Source: Cupriavidus sp. EM10
GTDB lineage: Bacteria > Pseudomonadota > Gammaproteobacteria > Burkholderiales > Burkholderiaceae
Reading direction: 5' to 3'
DNA length: 64,000 nucleotides
Assembly (NCBI RefSeq): GCF_018729255.1
Contig: NZ_CP076061.1
Span: forward strand, 2,356,001 to 2,420,000
Within the stretch, counting starts at the first letter, position 1. Every line of letters starts with the position of its first letter. Of this stretch, positions 18,641 through 28,174 are shown piece by piece. Position numbers and translations under genes: made by a program. The notes beneath the pieces are model-generated. The model did not search any database. It was not told the origin of the DNA and was given only the letters and a program-made list of their open reading frames with translations.

Positions 18641-19625
18641 GCCGCCATCGTCTTGCCGACGGCCGCTGGCACGCGGCCGAAATCGTCTTCTGGCTGGTGC
18701 CGGTGGCCGCATTCTTCCTGCTGCCCGGCTACCTCATCCTTGGCAGCCAGGTTCTGATCACGGGGCTGTTCGCGCTGTCGCTGGACCTGATCCTCGGTTA
18801 TGCAGGCATTGTGTCGCTGGGGCATGCGGCGTTCTTCGGGCTGGGCGCCTACACGGCCGGACTGCTGGCCGCGCATGGCTGGGGGAACCCGTCTCGGGCC
18901 TGCTGGCCGCAGCCGCCGTGGCGGCGTTTGCCGGCTGGCTCTGCAGCTTCCTGGTGGTGCGCGGCGGCGACCTGACGCGGCTGATGGTGACGCTGGGCAT
19001 CGGCCTGATGCTGTTCGAGGCCGCCAACAAGGCGGCCTTCCTTACCGGTGGCGTCGACGGGCTGTCCGGCGTGACCATGCGCCCGCTGCTGGGCCTGTTC
19101 GAGTTCGATCTCTACGGCAAGACCGCCTATCTCTACAGTCTGGCGGTGCTGTTCGCGATGTTCGTGCTGGTGCGCCGCATCGTGGCGTCGCCATTCGGAC
19201 TGTCGCTGCGCGGCGTGCGCGAAGGGGCGCGGCGCATGCCCGCGCTGGGCGCCAACGTGCCCCGGCGCCTGCGCACGGCGTTCACGGTGGCGGCGGCCAT
19301 TGCCGGGGTGGCGGGCGGCCTGCTGGCGCAGACCACCCAGTTCGTGGGGATGGATGTGCTGGGCTTCCCGCGCTCGGCGGAACTGCTGGTGATGCTGGTG
19401 CTGGGCGGCACGGGGCGCCTGTATGGCGCGCTGGTCGGCGCCGCGCTGTTCATGATCGCGCAGGACGTACTGGCCGGTATCAATCCCGTGTACTGGCAAT
19501 TTTGGATCGGCCTGCTGCTGGTGCTGATGGTGCTGTATGCCCGGGGCGGCGTGATGGGGGCCATCGACGTCTGGACGGCGCGGCGCCGTACGGCGTCAAC
19601 GCAGGAACGGGGAGCCGACGCATGA
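18637..19625 (+). CDS. livM: Branched-chain amino acid-type ABC permease LivM (frame broken at 18891-18895)
   Basis: 329 residues after repair. The first part (ALSLDLILGYAGIVSLGHAAFFGLGAYTAG) is the LivM hallmark. At GGGGG 18891-18895 the frame fails; one more G gives GWGEPVSGLLAAAAVAAFAGW and continues through the LRGVREGARRMPALGANV loop to the stop at 19625. The ATG overlaps the livH stop (ATGA) and its own stop overlaps the livG ATG. As sequenced it would be a truncated 112-residue product, but the conservation on both sides argues for a sequence error. Confidence 0.88.
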
Positions 19626-20365
19626 CCGCCACGCTGCGTACGGAGGGCTGGGCAAATCCTGGGGCGCGTTTGCAGCCAATAGCGATATCTCGCTGACGTT
19701 CACGCCCGGCGCACGCCATGCGCTGATCGGGCCCAACGGCGCGGGCAAGACCACCTTCATCAACCTGCTGACGGGCGCCTTGCCGCCGTCGGCGGGGCGG
19801 ATCTGGCTGGGCGAGCGCGATATCACGTCGCTGCCGCAGCATGCCCGCGTGAAGCTGGGCATGACGCGCACATTCCAGATCAACACGCTGTTTTCGGGGC
19901 TGACGGTGCTGGAATCGGTGGTGCTGGCGGTGGCGGAGCGCAGCGGGGCATCGCGTATCTGGTCGCGCACGGTGGCGTCGCAGGCGGCGCTGGCGGACGA
20001 GGCGATGGCCGTGCTGGCCCTGCTGCGGCTCGACGGCGATGCCGATACCGAGACGCGCCACCTGCCGTACGGCAGGCAGCGCCTGCTGGAAATGGCGCTG
20101 GCGCTGGCCACGCGGCCGTCGATCCTGCTGCTGGACGAGCCGGCGGCCGGTATTCCGGCGGGGGAGAGCGCCGAACTGTTCGCGGTGATCGCCGGGCTGC
20201 CGCGCGATATCACCGTCGTTTTTATCGAGCACGACATGGACCTGGTGTTCCGCTTTGCCGAACGCATCTCGGTGCTGGTCGGCGGGCGGGTGCTGACGGA
20301 AGGCACGCCAGCCGAGATTGCCGCCGACGCGCGCGTGAAGGAGGTGTATCTCGGGGAGGCCGCTC

Positions 20366-20373
<8 letters not shown>
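19622..20373 (+). CDS. livG: ABC transporter ATP-binding protein LivG (frame broken at 19645-19647)
   Basis: 250 residues after repair. As sequenced the ATG frame stops after 24 codons. Adding one G to GGG 19645-19647 gives LRTEGLGKSWGAFAANSDISLTF leading into Walker A (GPNGAGKTT), then the Q-loop region MTRTFQINTLFSGLTV, a signature-like LPYGRQRLLEMALAL and Walker B (ILLLDEPAAGI), with HD in FIEHDMDLVF. An internal ATG at 19780 would miss Walker A, so it cannot be the true start. Its end overlaps livF by 8 bp. Confidence 0.87.
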
Positions 20374-21076
<703 letters not shown>

Positions 21077-21200
21077 GCACCCTGGCGGCCCCCGAACCTG
21101 CCGAGCTTTTCGGATTCGTCTTATTTCGAGGGCGGGGTGAGCGGTGCAGAATGGCTGCTTCGCATCGCCAGACTCACACCCGATCCACCTTCAACGGACT

Positions 21201-21227
21201 CAAGACCCTCAAGACCCTCAAGACCCT
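21201..21227 (+). repeat. Triplicate 9-bp tandem repeat
   Basis: Three exact copies of CAAGACCCT lie directly before the ATG at 21231 of the GNAT gene. The unit is a multiple of three, so copy-number change would not shift an upstream-initiated frame. Confidence 0.8.
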
Positions 21228-21230
21228 GAC

Positions 21231-21725
21231 ATGGAAATCCGCCCGATCCATCCGTACGACCTGGAACTGATCTGCCGCCATCGCGAGGCCATGTTCCTGG
21301 AAGCCGGCTTTGCTCCAGACACGCTGCGCACGATGACGCGGCATTTTCGTGACTGGCTGCGGCCCCGGCTTGCCAATGGCACCTACTTTGGCCTGCTGGC
21401 GGTGGACGGCGGCAGGCCCGTGGCTGGCATCGGCCTGATGCTGATCGACTGGCCGCCCCACCCGGCGCATCCCGAGCAGGACAAGCGCGGCTATGTCTTG
21501 AATGTCTACGTCGAGCCCAGCCACCGCAGGCGCGGGCTGGCCCGGCAGTTGATGGCGCTGGGCGAGCAGGAACTGGCGCGGCGCGGGGCGACCTTCACGA
21601 TCCTGCACGCCACGGAGGCGGGCAAGCCCCTGTACCAGCAGGAAGGCTGGCGCCAGACCTCGGAGATGTCGAAGGTGATCGCCGCGCCCGTGCCGCCGTC
21701 ACCGGGCGGGCGCGCTACGGCTTGA
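21231..21725 (+). CDS. GNAT-family N-acetyltransferase
   Basis: 164 residues. The acetyl-CoA-binding segment is YVLNVYVEPSHRRRGLARQLM (motif A, RRRGLA as the pyrophosphate loop), and motif B follows with LHATEAGKPLYQQEGW. The ATG at 21231 starts the domain but has no Shine-Dalgarno sequence; a 3 x 9-bp repeat occupies that position. An in-frame ATG at 21144 would add a repeat-coded QDP stretch. The substrate is unknown and neighbours give no clue. It converges with the cytochrome c gene, whose stop lies inside its last codons. Confidence 0.82.
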   Translation: MEIRPIHPYDLELICRHREAMFLEAGFAPDTLRTMTRHFRDWLRPRLANGTYFGLLAVDGGRPVAGIGLMLIDWPPHPAHPEQDKRGYVLNVYVEPSHRRRGLARQLMALGEQELARRGATFTILHATEAGKPLYQQEGWRQTSEMSKVIAAPVPPSPGGRATA

Positions 21726-22029
21726 GGCTGCTGTAGAAGGCCGCGAGATTGGCGATGTCGGCGTCGCTGAGCGGCTTGGCCATCATCGTCATCATCTCGT
21801 CCTTGCGGGCACCGGTCTTGTAGTCCTTGAGCGCCTTGGCCAGGTACTGCTCGACCTGGCCGGCCAGGTGGGGCGCCTCGGGCAGCTTGGACTTGCCGTC
21901 GAGCCCGTGGCAGGCCTGGCACTGCACGGCCTTGGCGCGCCCGGCCTGGGCGTCGGCGGCCAGCGCGGGGGCGCTGGCGCCAGCCCACGCCGCCAACACA
22001 AGCGCGGCGATACGGAGGTTGCGGGTCAT
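21715..22029 (-). CDS. Periplasmic class I cytochrome c
   Basis: 104 residues: Sec signal ending PALA, one haem site CQACH (residues 37-41), and a distal Met in the MMTMMAKPLSD region followed by ADIANLAAFYSSL, the usual C-terminal helix. Its ATG overlaps the stop of the PQQ-type dehydrogenase (ATGA), so the pair is co-translated. The likely role is to take electrons from that dehydrogenase towards the terminal oxidase. Confidence 0.93.
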   Translation of the reverse strand: MTRNLRIAALVLAAWAGASAPALAADAQAGRAKAVQCQACHGLDGKSKLPEAPHLAGQVEQYLAKALKDYKTGARKDEMMTMMAKPLSDADIANLAAFYSSLKP

Positions 22030-23285
22030 TTGGCGCCCGAGTAGGAGATCCGATAGATCGCACCGGCGTAGTCGTCCGACACCAGCAGCGAGCCGTCCTG
22101 CAACTGCTGGACATCCACGGGGCGCCCCATGTATTCGCCGTTCGGGGTCAGCCAGCCTTCGGCGAAGACCTCGGTCTCGCCCACGGAGCCGTCGGGTTTG
22201 ACCGCCGTGTACATGATGCGCGCGCCAATCGGCTTGGTACGGTTCCAGGAACCATGCTCGGCCGCGAACACGCCGCCCTGGTATTTGGCCGGGAACATCT
22301 TGCCGGTGTAGAACGACATGCCCAGGTCGGCCGCGTGCGGCGCGTATTCCACCACCGGGAACACCACGTCCTTGGGCGGCTGCTGGTCCTTGTACTCGAC
22401 GGTGCGCACCTTGCCGCCGCCATACCAGGGAAAGCCGAAGTTCTGGCCGGCCTTGGTGGCGTGGTTCAGTTCGCCGGGCGGCTGGTCGTCGCCCATGCCG
22501 TCCACCTGGTTGTCGGTGAACCAGAGCGTCTTGTCGGCGGGGTTGAAATCGAGCCCGACGGAGTTGCGCACGCCATGGGCGTAGACCTCGCGGTTCTTGC
22601 CGTCCTGGCCAATCCGGATGATGCCGGCCAGGCCGTTCTTGTCCAGCGCGGCCAGCTTGTCCTTGGGCGGCACGTTCCACGGCTGGCCCAGTGCGATGTA
22701 AAGCTTGCCGTCCGGGCCCACCCGGCATGCGCGGGCGCCGTGGTTGAAGCTCTCAAATTCGGCCGGGATCAGCTTGCCCTGCGGCACCACCACGGCGGCG
22801 GCCACGTCGGGGCCGCCTTCGCCGAAGAACTGGGCGGCCGGGAAGGCCAGCACGCGGTTCTGCTCGGCCACGTAGAGGATGCCGTCCGGCGAGAAGCACA
22901 CGCCGTTCGGCACCTTGAAGGTGATGGCGCTGGCAAACTGGGTCACATCGTCGGCCACGCGACGCTTGGTGCGGTCGGTCACCTGCCAGACGCGGTTCTT
23001 GCGCGTGCCGACGAACACCACGCCCGTGGACGGCTCGATGGCCATATGGCGCGCTTCGGGCACCACGGCATACAGTTCGATCTTGAAGCCCTGCGGCAGC
23101 TTGATGGCCTTCAGGTTCTCGCGCAGCGCGTCGGCCTGCTTGCCGTCCTGGGCGATCTTCTCGGCGGGCGCGGCGCCGGTCTGCTTGAAATTCTGGAGCT
23201 TCTGCAGGTTGTCGGTAGGGGCTGCGAGCAAGGGTGAAGCGGCCACGACCAGCGACGCGGCCAGGGCAACGGCTGAGCTCTTCAT
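22026..23285 (-). CDS. Soluble PQQ-dependent aldose/sorbosone dehydrogenase-like protein
   Basis: 419 residues with a Sec signal (VVAASPLLAA) and a six-bladed beta-propeller sequence. Visible are LPQGFKIELYAVVPEARHMAIEP, VPNGVCFSPDGILYVAEQNRVLA, HGVRNSVGLDFNPADKTLWFTDN and the catalytic-loop-like NFGFPWYGGG and HGSWNRTKPIGARI. The family oxidises aldoses or other alcohols in the periplasm using PQQ. ATG 23285 has GGAGA upstream. It is co-transcribed with the cytochrome c gene, forming a periplasmic oxidation module. The substrate is not predictable. Confidence 0.88.
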   Translation of the reverse strand: MKSSAVALAASLVVAASPLLAAPTDNLQKLQNFKQTGAAPAEKIAQDGKQADALRENLKAIKLPQGFKIELYAVVPEARHMAIEPSTGVVFVGTRKNRVWQVTDRTKRRVADDVTQFASAITFKVPNGVCFSPDGILYVAEQNRVLAFPAAQFFGEGGPDVAAAVVVPQGKLIPAEFESFNHGARACRVGPDGKLYIALGQPWNVPPKDKLAALDKNGLAGIIRIGQDGKNREVYAHGVRNSVGLDFNPADKTLWFTDNQVDGMGDDQPPGELNHATKAGQNFGFPWYGGGKVRTVEYKDQQPPKDVVFPVVEYAPHAADLGMSFYTGKMFPAKYQGGVFAAEHGSWNRTKPIGARIMYTAVKPDGSVGETEVFAEGWLTPNGEYMGRPVDVQQLQDGSLLVSDDYAGAIYRISYSGAK

Positions 23286-23438
23286 CGTGATGTCTCCGGA
23301 GTTCTTGTCATGTGACGGCACGCCACAGGCGCCGCCAGACAAGGTTAGGTCAGCTTTTCCCGCAAGGGAAATGCACAATGCTGACTTCACGATGAAAGAT
23401 TTCGACGGGGCAGGGCGCCCCTCGCCGGCTCCGGCCCG

Positions 23439-24617
23439 CTATTTGCCCGAGTCCTTGACCCCCTCGAACTTGTCGAACTCGACGTTGTAGAGCTCGCCGC
23501 CCACCTTTTCCACCTTGCGGATATAGACGGTCTGGATCACATCGCGCGTGGCCGGGTCGATCGTGATCGCGCCACGCGGGCTCTGGATCTTCATGCCTTT
23601 CAGGGCTGCCAGGAACTTGTCGCCGTCGGTGGCGCCGCCGGTTTTCTTCAGCGCCTCGTAGATGGCGGCCATGCCATCGTAGGCGGCCACGGCCATGAAG
23701 TTCGGGCGGCCGGCGCCCGGGTTGGCATCGGCGAAGGCCTTCAGGAAGGCCTTGTTTTCCTTCGAATCGTGCGCCGCGGAATAGTGGAACGACGTGATGA
23801 CGCCCAGCGTGGCGTCGCCCATGGCCGGCAGCACGTGGTCGTCGGTCAGGTCGCCCGTGGCGATCACCCGGATCCCGGCATCGGCCAGCCCGCGCTCCCG
23901 GAAGCCCTTCATGAACGCCACCCCCTGCTCGCCGGCGGGCAGGAACAGGAAGACCGCTTCGGGTTTGGCGTCCTTGATGCGCTGGATGAACGGAGCGAAC
24001 TCGGGATTGCGCAGCGGCACGCGAATCGATTCCACGATCTGCCCGCCGCCGCCCAGGAAATGGGTCTTGAACGCGGTTTCGGCATCGATGCCGGGCGCGT
24101 AGTCGGCCACCAGCGTCACCACCTTCCTGACGTTGTTGCGCACCGCCCAGGTGGCCATGGGCGCCGAGATCTGCGGCAGGGTCATCGACACCCGCGCGAT
24201 GTAGCTGGACCTGGTAGTGATGACCGATGAGGCAGCGTTGAAGATCACCATCGGTTTCTTCGCCTGCTCGGCGACGGGCGCCACGGCCAGCGCCTCGGGC
24301 GTCAGGCCGAAGCCGGCCAGGATGTCGACCTTGTCGCGCACCACCAGCTCCTGGGCCAGCCGCTTGGCCACGTCGGGCACCGGGCCAGTGGTGTCCTTGA
24401 CGATGATCTGGACCTTGCGGCCCGCCACGGTGTCGCCATTCAGCTTCTGCCAGGCCTTGATGCCGCCTTCCATCTGCTTGCCATAGTCGGCAAAACTGCC
24501 CGAGAACGGGGCGATCAGCCCGATCCTGACGGGATCGGCGGCGTGGGACAGCGGGGTATGAAGGACGGCAAGGGCGCCGCACGCCATCATGGCGCGCCGC
24601 AGCGGACTGAACGTCAT
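23439..24617 (-). CDS. Branched-chain amino acid-type ABC substrate-binding protein
   Basis: 392 residues: Sec signal ending SHAADP, then the type I periplasmic fold with RIGLIAPFSGSFADYGKQM, IVKDTTGPVPDVAKRLAQELV and VDILAGFGLTPEALAV. It ends IQTVYIRKVEK. ATG 24617 has GGGAG upstream. It resembles the aromatic acid/amide subset of Liv receptors, but the ligand is not certain. It is transcribed alone, opposite to livHMGF about 2.4 kb away, so it may supply that transporter. Confidence 0.88.
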   Translation of the reverse strand: MTFSPLRRAMMACGALAVLHTPLSHAADPVRIGLIAPFSGSFADYGKQMEGGIKAWQKLNGDTVAGRKVQIIVKDTTGPVPDVAKRLAQELVVRDKVDILAGFGLTPEALAVAPVAEQAKKPMVIFNAASSVITTRSSYIARVSMTLPQISAPMATWAVRNNVRKVVTLVADYAPGIDAETAFKTHFLGGGGQIVESIRVPLRNPEFAPFIQRIKDAKPEAVFLFLPAGEQGVAFMKGFRERGLADAGIRVIATGDLTDDHVLPAMGDATLGVITSFHYSAAHDSKENKAFLKAFADANPGAGRPNFMAVAAYDGMAAIYEALKKTGGATDGDKFLAALKGMKIQSPRGAITIDPATRDVIQTVYIRKVEKVGGELYNVEFDKFEGVKDSGK

Positions 24618-24700
24618 GGAGGTCTCCCGAAAGTGCAGCATCGGACGGCTGCATCGATCAGGGAGTGTAGGAGGGCATTGGGGTTCATGCTACCCCGGGT

Positions 24701-24735
24701 TTTCTCCCCTCTCCGGCATGGCGGGAGAGGAGAGC
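24701..24735 (+). repeat. Dispersed intergenic palindrome, copy 2
   Basis: TTTCTCCCCTCTCCGGC, then AT and GGCGGGAGAGGAGAGC, an inverted repeat closely matching copies at 13065 and 61843. It lies 15 bp past the 3' end of gntP, where it could end transcription. Confidence 0.75.
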
Positions 24736-24749
24736 AAACAAGCCGTGCT

Positions 24750-26105
24750 TCAGACCACCGTTGCCAGCGCCAGCGTGAAAAGCAGCGCCACCACCGAGAT
24801 GATGGTTTCGGCGACCGACCAGGTCTTGAAGGTCTGGGCCACGGTCATGTTGAAGTACTCCTTGACCAGCCAGAACCCGCCGTCGTTCACGTGCGACAGG
24901 ATCAGCGAACCGGCGCCCGTGGTCAGCACCAGCAGTTCGGGGCGGGTGCCCGGCACGCTGGCCGCGATCGGCGCCACGATGCCGGCGGCCGTGGTCATGG
25001 CCACCGTGGCCGAGCCCGTGGCGATACGGATCATCACGGCGACCAGCCAGCCCAGCACCAGCACCGACACATTGGCGTGCGTGGCCACGTCCACGATGGC
25101 CGTGGAGATGCCCGAGTCGCGCAGCACGCGGCCAAAGCCGCCACCGGCGCCCACTACCAGCGTGATGATGGCCGTCGGGGCCACGCACTCGTTGGTGAAC
25201 TTCAGGATCATGTCACGCGTGAAGCCGCGCGCCTTGCCGAACGTGTAGAAGCTGAACAGCGTGGCGATCAGCAGGGCCATCACCGAGTTGCCGATCAGTT
25301 TGAGGACGTCGTTGGCGAACGTCTTCGGCGTGGCGATCAGGTCGGCCCAGCTGCCGATCAGCATCAGGAACACCGGCAGCAGGATGGTCAGCACCGTGAT
25401 GCCGAAGCCGGGCAGGTTGCCCTTGGCCGTGTCGGCTTCCTCGGTCAGCTGCTCGGCCAGCGGGTTCACGGCCGGCAGCTTCACGTGCTTGTCGATCAGC
25501 CTGGCGAACAGCGGGCCGGCGATGATGGCGGTGGGAATGCCCACGATCAGCGCGTACAGGATGGTGTGGCCCATGTCGGCGCCGTAGGCCTGCACGGCCA
25601 GCAGCGCGGCCGGATGCGGCGGGATCAGGCCGTGTACCACGGACAGGCCGCAGACCATCGGAATACCGACCAGGATCATCGACGTGTTCGTGCGCTTGGC
25701 CACGTTGAACGCGATCGGAATCAGCAGCACGAAGCCTACTTCGAAGAACACCGGCAGGCCGACAATGAACGCGATGACCACCATGGCCCAGTGCACGTTC
25801 TTCTCGCCGAAGAAGTTGATGAGCGTCAGGGCGATACGCTCCGCGCCGCCCGATTCGGCCATCATCTTGCCCAGCATGGTGCCAAGCCCGATCACCAGCG
25901 CGATATGGCCCAGCGTGCCGCCGACGCCGGCTTCGAACGACTTGACGATGTCACCCATCGGCATGCCCACGGCAAAGCCCAGGGCCACCGATACCACCAC
26001 CAGCGTGATGAACGGGTTCAGTTTGAACTTGGCGATCAGAATCACCAGCGCGATCACGGCGATCAGCGCGTAAATCAAGAGCGTGGTTCCGGTTACGGCA
26101 CCCAT
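24750..26105 (-). CDS. GntP-family gluconate/sugar-acid:H+ symporter
   Basis: 451 residues, about 12-14 membrane segments. GntP signatures: KLNPFITLVVVSVALGFAVGM, GLGTMLGKMMAESGGAERIA, GLPVFFEVGFVLLIPIAF, GLIPPHPAALLAV and the C-terminal TGAGSLILSHVNDGGFWLVKEYF. GntP carriers take up gluconate and related aldonic acids, such as ketodeoxygluconate or idonate. It is the last gene of the rpiR-deacylase-ridA-gntP unit. Here the aldonate could be N-acetyl-D-glucosaminate, the C2-acetamido analogue of gluconate. That substrate is inferred from neighbours only. Confidence 0.9.
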   Translation of the reverse strand: MGAVTGTTLLIYALIAVIALVILIAKFKLNPFITLVVVSVALGFAVGMPMGDIVKSFEAGVGGTLGHIALVIGLGTMLGKMMAESGGAERIALTLINFFGEKNVHWAMVVIAFIVGLPVFFEVGFVLLIPIAFNVAKRTNTSMILVGIPMVCGLSVVHGLIPPHPAALLAVQAYGADMGHTILYALIVGIPTAIIAGPLFARLIDKHVKLPAVNPLAEQLTEEADTAKGNLPGFGITVLTILLPVFLMLIGSWADLIATPKTFANDVLKLIGNSVMALLIATLFSFYTFGKARGFTRDMILKFTNECVAPTAIITLVVGAGGGFGRVLRDSGISTAIVDVATHANVSVLVLGWLVAVMIRIATGSATVAMTTAAGIVAPIAASVPGTRPELLVLTTGAGSLILSHVNDGGFWLVKEYFNMTVAQTFKTWSVAETIISVVALLFTLALATVV

Positions 26106-26258
26106 GTCTCGTCTCCTTGTGGCGGTTGACGTCCGGCAGGACGTTCCGCTTCCGCTATGAAAAAGCCGCTCGTTCCCGGTATCGCCGGGCCATGGCGGCA
26201 GGTTGATGAAACCTGTTGGAAATCGGCTGGCTCACCGATGATTGCTGCGCGTCGCGGC

Positions 26259-26651
26259 TCAGGCCGTCGGCTCCTTGTACGCGATGCAGTCCACTTCGAC
26301 CTTGCAGTCCACCACCATGCTCGACTGCACGCAGGCGCGCGCGGGCGGGTTGGCGCCGAAGTATTCCTTGAAGATCTTGTTGAACGACGGGAAGTCGCGC
26401 GCATCGTCCAGCCACACGCCGCAGCGCACCACGTGCTCGGGGCCGTAGCCGGCCTCGGCCAGGATGGCCAGCACGTTCTTGATGGCCTGGTGGGTCTGCG
26501 TGACGATATTGCCCTCGACGACCTCGCCGTCGACCATCGGGACCTGGCCCGAGACGTACAGCCAGCCGTCGGCCTGTACCGCGCGGGCAAACGGCATGTG
26601 CGAGCCGCCCTGGCCCGTGCCGCCTTCGACGCCGAATCGTTTGATGTCCAT
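26259..26651 (-). CDS. RidA-family imine/enamine deaminase
   Basis: 130 residues of the YjgF/RidA trimeric fold: LYVSGQVPMVDGEVV, TQTHQAIKNVLAILAEAGYG, and the conserved Arg in PPARACVQ with Glu in VEVDCIAY. RidA proteins hydrolyse reactive 2-aminoacrylate-like intermediates made by PLP dehydratases to keto acids plus ammonia. The divergent operon encodes just such a PLP enzyme (29207), which makes this a dedicated partner rather than a housekeeping copy. It lies between the deacylase and gntP genes in the same operon. Confidence 0.92.
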   Translation of the reverse strand: MDIKRFGVEGGTGQGGSHMPFARAVQADGWLYVSGQVPMVDGEVVEGNIVTQTHQAIKNVLAILAEAGYGPEHVVRCGVWLDDARDFPSFNKIFKEYFGANPPARACVQSSMVVDCKVEVDCIAYKEPTA

Positions 26652-26693
26652 GAAAACTCCTGTTGTGCTGGATATGGGGGTGTTCGGGGGCGG

Positions 26694-28172
26694 TCAGGCG
26701 TGGCGCGCCCGAGGATCGGGCGGCACAGCGCGCGGCAGGAAGCGTCCGGCGCGCACGCCCGTGGCGGCGCGGTGCTGCCACGTCAGTTCGCCGTTGACCC
26801 AGACCGCCGCAATGCCTTCGGCCGGCTGCATCGGGTCGGTGAAGCTGGCGGCGTCGCGGATCGTGGCCGAGTCGAACAGCACCAGGTCGGCCCAGTAGCC
26901 TTCGCGCACGAAGCCTCGGTCCTTCAGGCCGAAGCGCTCGGCGGACAGCCCGGTCATCTTGTTGACGGCCACCGCCAGCGGAAAGAGTTCGCGGTCGCGG
27001 GCATAGTGGCCCAGCACGCGCGGGAAGGCGCCCCACAGGCGCGGATGGGGCAGGGGATCGTTGGGCAGGCCGTCGGACCCGACCACCGTGGCCGGGTGGC
27101 TCAGGATGCGGTCCACGTCGGCGTCTTCCATGCAGTGGTAGACGGCGCCGGCCGGCTGCAGGCGGCGCGCGGCCTCGGTCAGGTCCACCTGCCATTCGGC
27201 GGCGATATCGGCCAGCAGGCGGCCGCCCATCGCGGGATGCGACTCGGACCACGTCACCTGGATATCGAAATCGCTGGTGACCTGCTTCAGGTCCAGCGTC
27301 GACGAACTGGCTGTGTACGGATAGCAGTCGCAGCCCACCGGCTGCCAGCGCTGCGCGGCTTCCAGCGATTGCAGCACCTCTGCGCTGCGCCCCCAGTTCG
27401 GCACGCCCGCGCATTTCAGGTGCGAGATCACCACGGGCACGCGCGCATGGCGGCCGATGCGGTACGCCTCGTCCATCGCATCGAGGATCTCGGCGAATTC
27501 GCTGCGCAGATGGGTGGCGTATAGCGCACCAGCATTGGCCAGCGGTTCGGCCAGCGACAGCACTTCTTCGGTCGGGGCGCTGAACGCGTTGGCATAGGCC
27601 AGGCCCGTCGACAGCCCCAGCGCCCCGTGCGCCAACGCATCCTCCAGCTGTGCACGCATGGCCACGATCTCGTCGGCCGTGGCGGCGCGGTCGAAACGGT
27701 CCATATGGTTGCTGCGCAGCGCCGTATGGCCCACCAGTGCGGCTACGTTGACCGACGGCTGCGCCGCGTTGACGGCGTCGACGTAGGTCTTGAAATCGGG
27801 GTACTGGAAGGCGTCGGCACGCCCGAGCAGATTCATCGGGTCGGGCGGATCGCCGGCCAGCGTCACGGGCGCGGCGCTGATGCCGCAGTTGCCGACGATG
27901 ACGGTGGTCACGCCCTGCGATATCTTCGGCGTCATGGCCGGATCGCGCACCACGTTGGTGTCGTCGTGCGTATGCACGTCGATGAAGCCCGGCGACAGCA
28001 CCAGGCCGTGGCCTTCGACCACGTGCGAGGCGGTGTCGGGGTCGATGGCGCCAGTTTCGTCGATGCGCGCGATGCGGCCGTCGCGGATGCCGACATCGGC
28101 CATGCGGGCCGCGCCGCCGGAGCCATCCAGCAGCATGACGCCGCGAATCAGGGTATCGAACAGGTGGGGCAT
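26694..28172 (-). CDS. N-acyl-D-amino-acid deacylase-family amidohydrolase
   Basis: 492-residue metal-dependent amidohydrolase. The metal site is in PGFIDVHTHDD, the D-aminoacylase-specific VIVGNCGISAAP follows, then HTALR, HLRSE and SHLKCAG, and the catalytic Asp region VVGSDGLPND. The C-terminus is the usual beta-sandwich (AVWVNGELTW). The family removes acyl groups from N-acyl-D-amino acids. In this operon, N-acetyl-D-glucosaminate, itself an N-acetyl 2-amino acid, is a sensible substrate. The start is 2 bp past the rpiR stop, so they are coupled. Confidence 0.9.
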   Translation of the reverse strand: MPHLFDTLIRGVMLLDGSGGAARMADVGIRDGRIARIDETGAIDPDTASHVVEGHGLVLSPGFIDVHTHDDTNVVRDPAMTPKISQGVTTVIVGNCGISAAPVTLAGDPPDPMNLLGRADAFQYPDFKTYVDAVNAAQPSVNVAALVGHTALRSNHMDRFDRAATADEIVAMRAQLEDALAHGALGLSTGLAYANAFSAPTEEVLSLAEPLANAGALYATHLRSEFAEILDAMDEAYRIGRHARVPVVISHLKCAGVPNWGRSAEVLQSLEAAQRWQPVGCDCYPYTASSSTLDLKQVTSDFDIQVTWSESHPAMGGRLLADIAAEWQVDLTEAARRLQPAGAVYHCMEDADVDRILSHPATVVGSDGLPNDPLPHPRLWGAFPRVLGHYARDRELFPLAVAVNKMTGLSAERFGLKDRGFVREGYWADLVLFDSATIRDAASFTDPMQPAEGIAAVWVNGELTWQHRAATGVRAGRFLPRAVPPDPRARHA

Positions 28173-28174
28173 GG

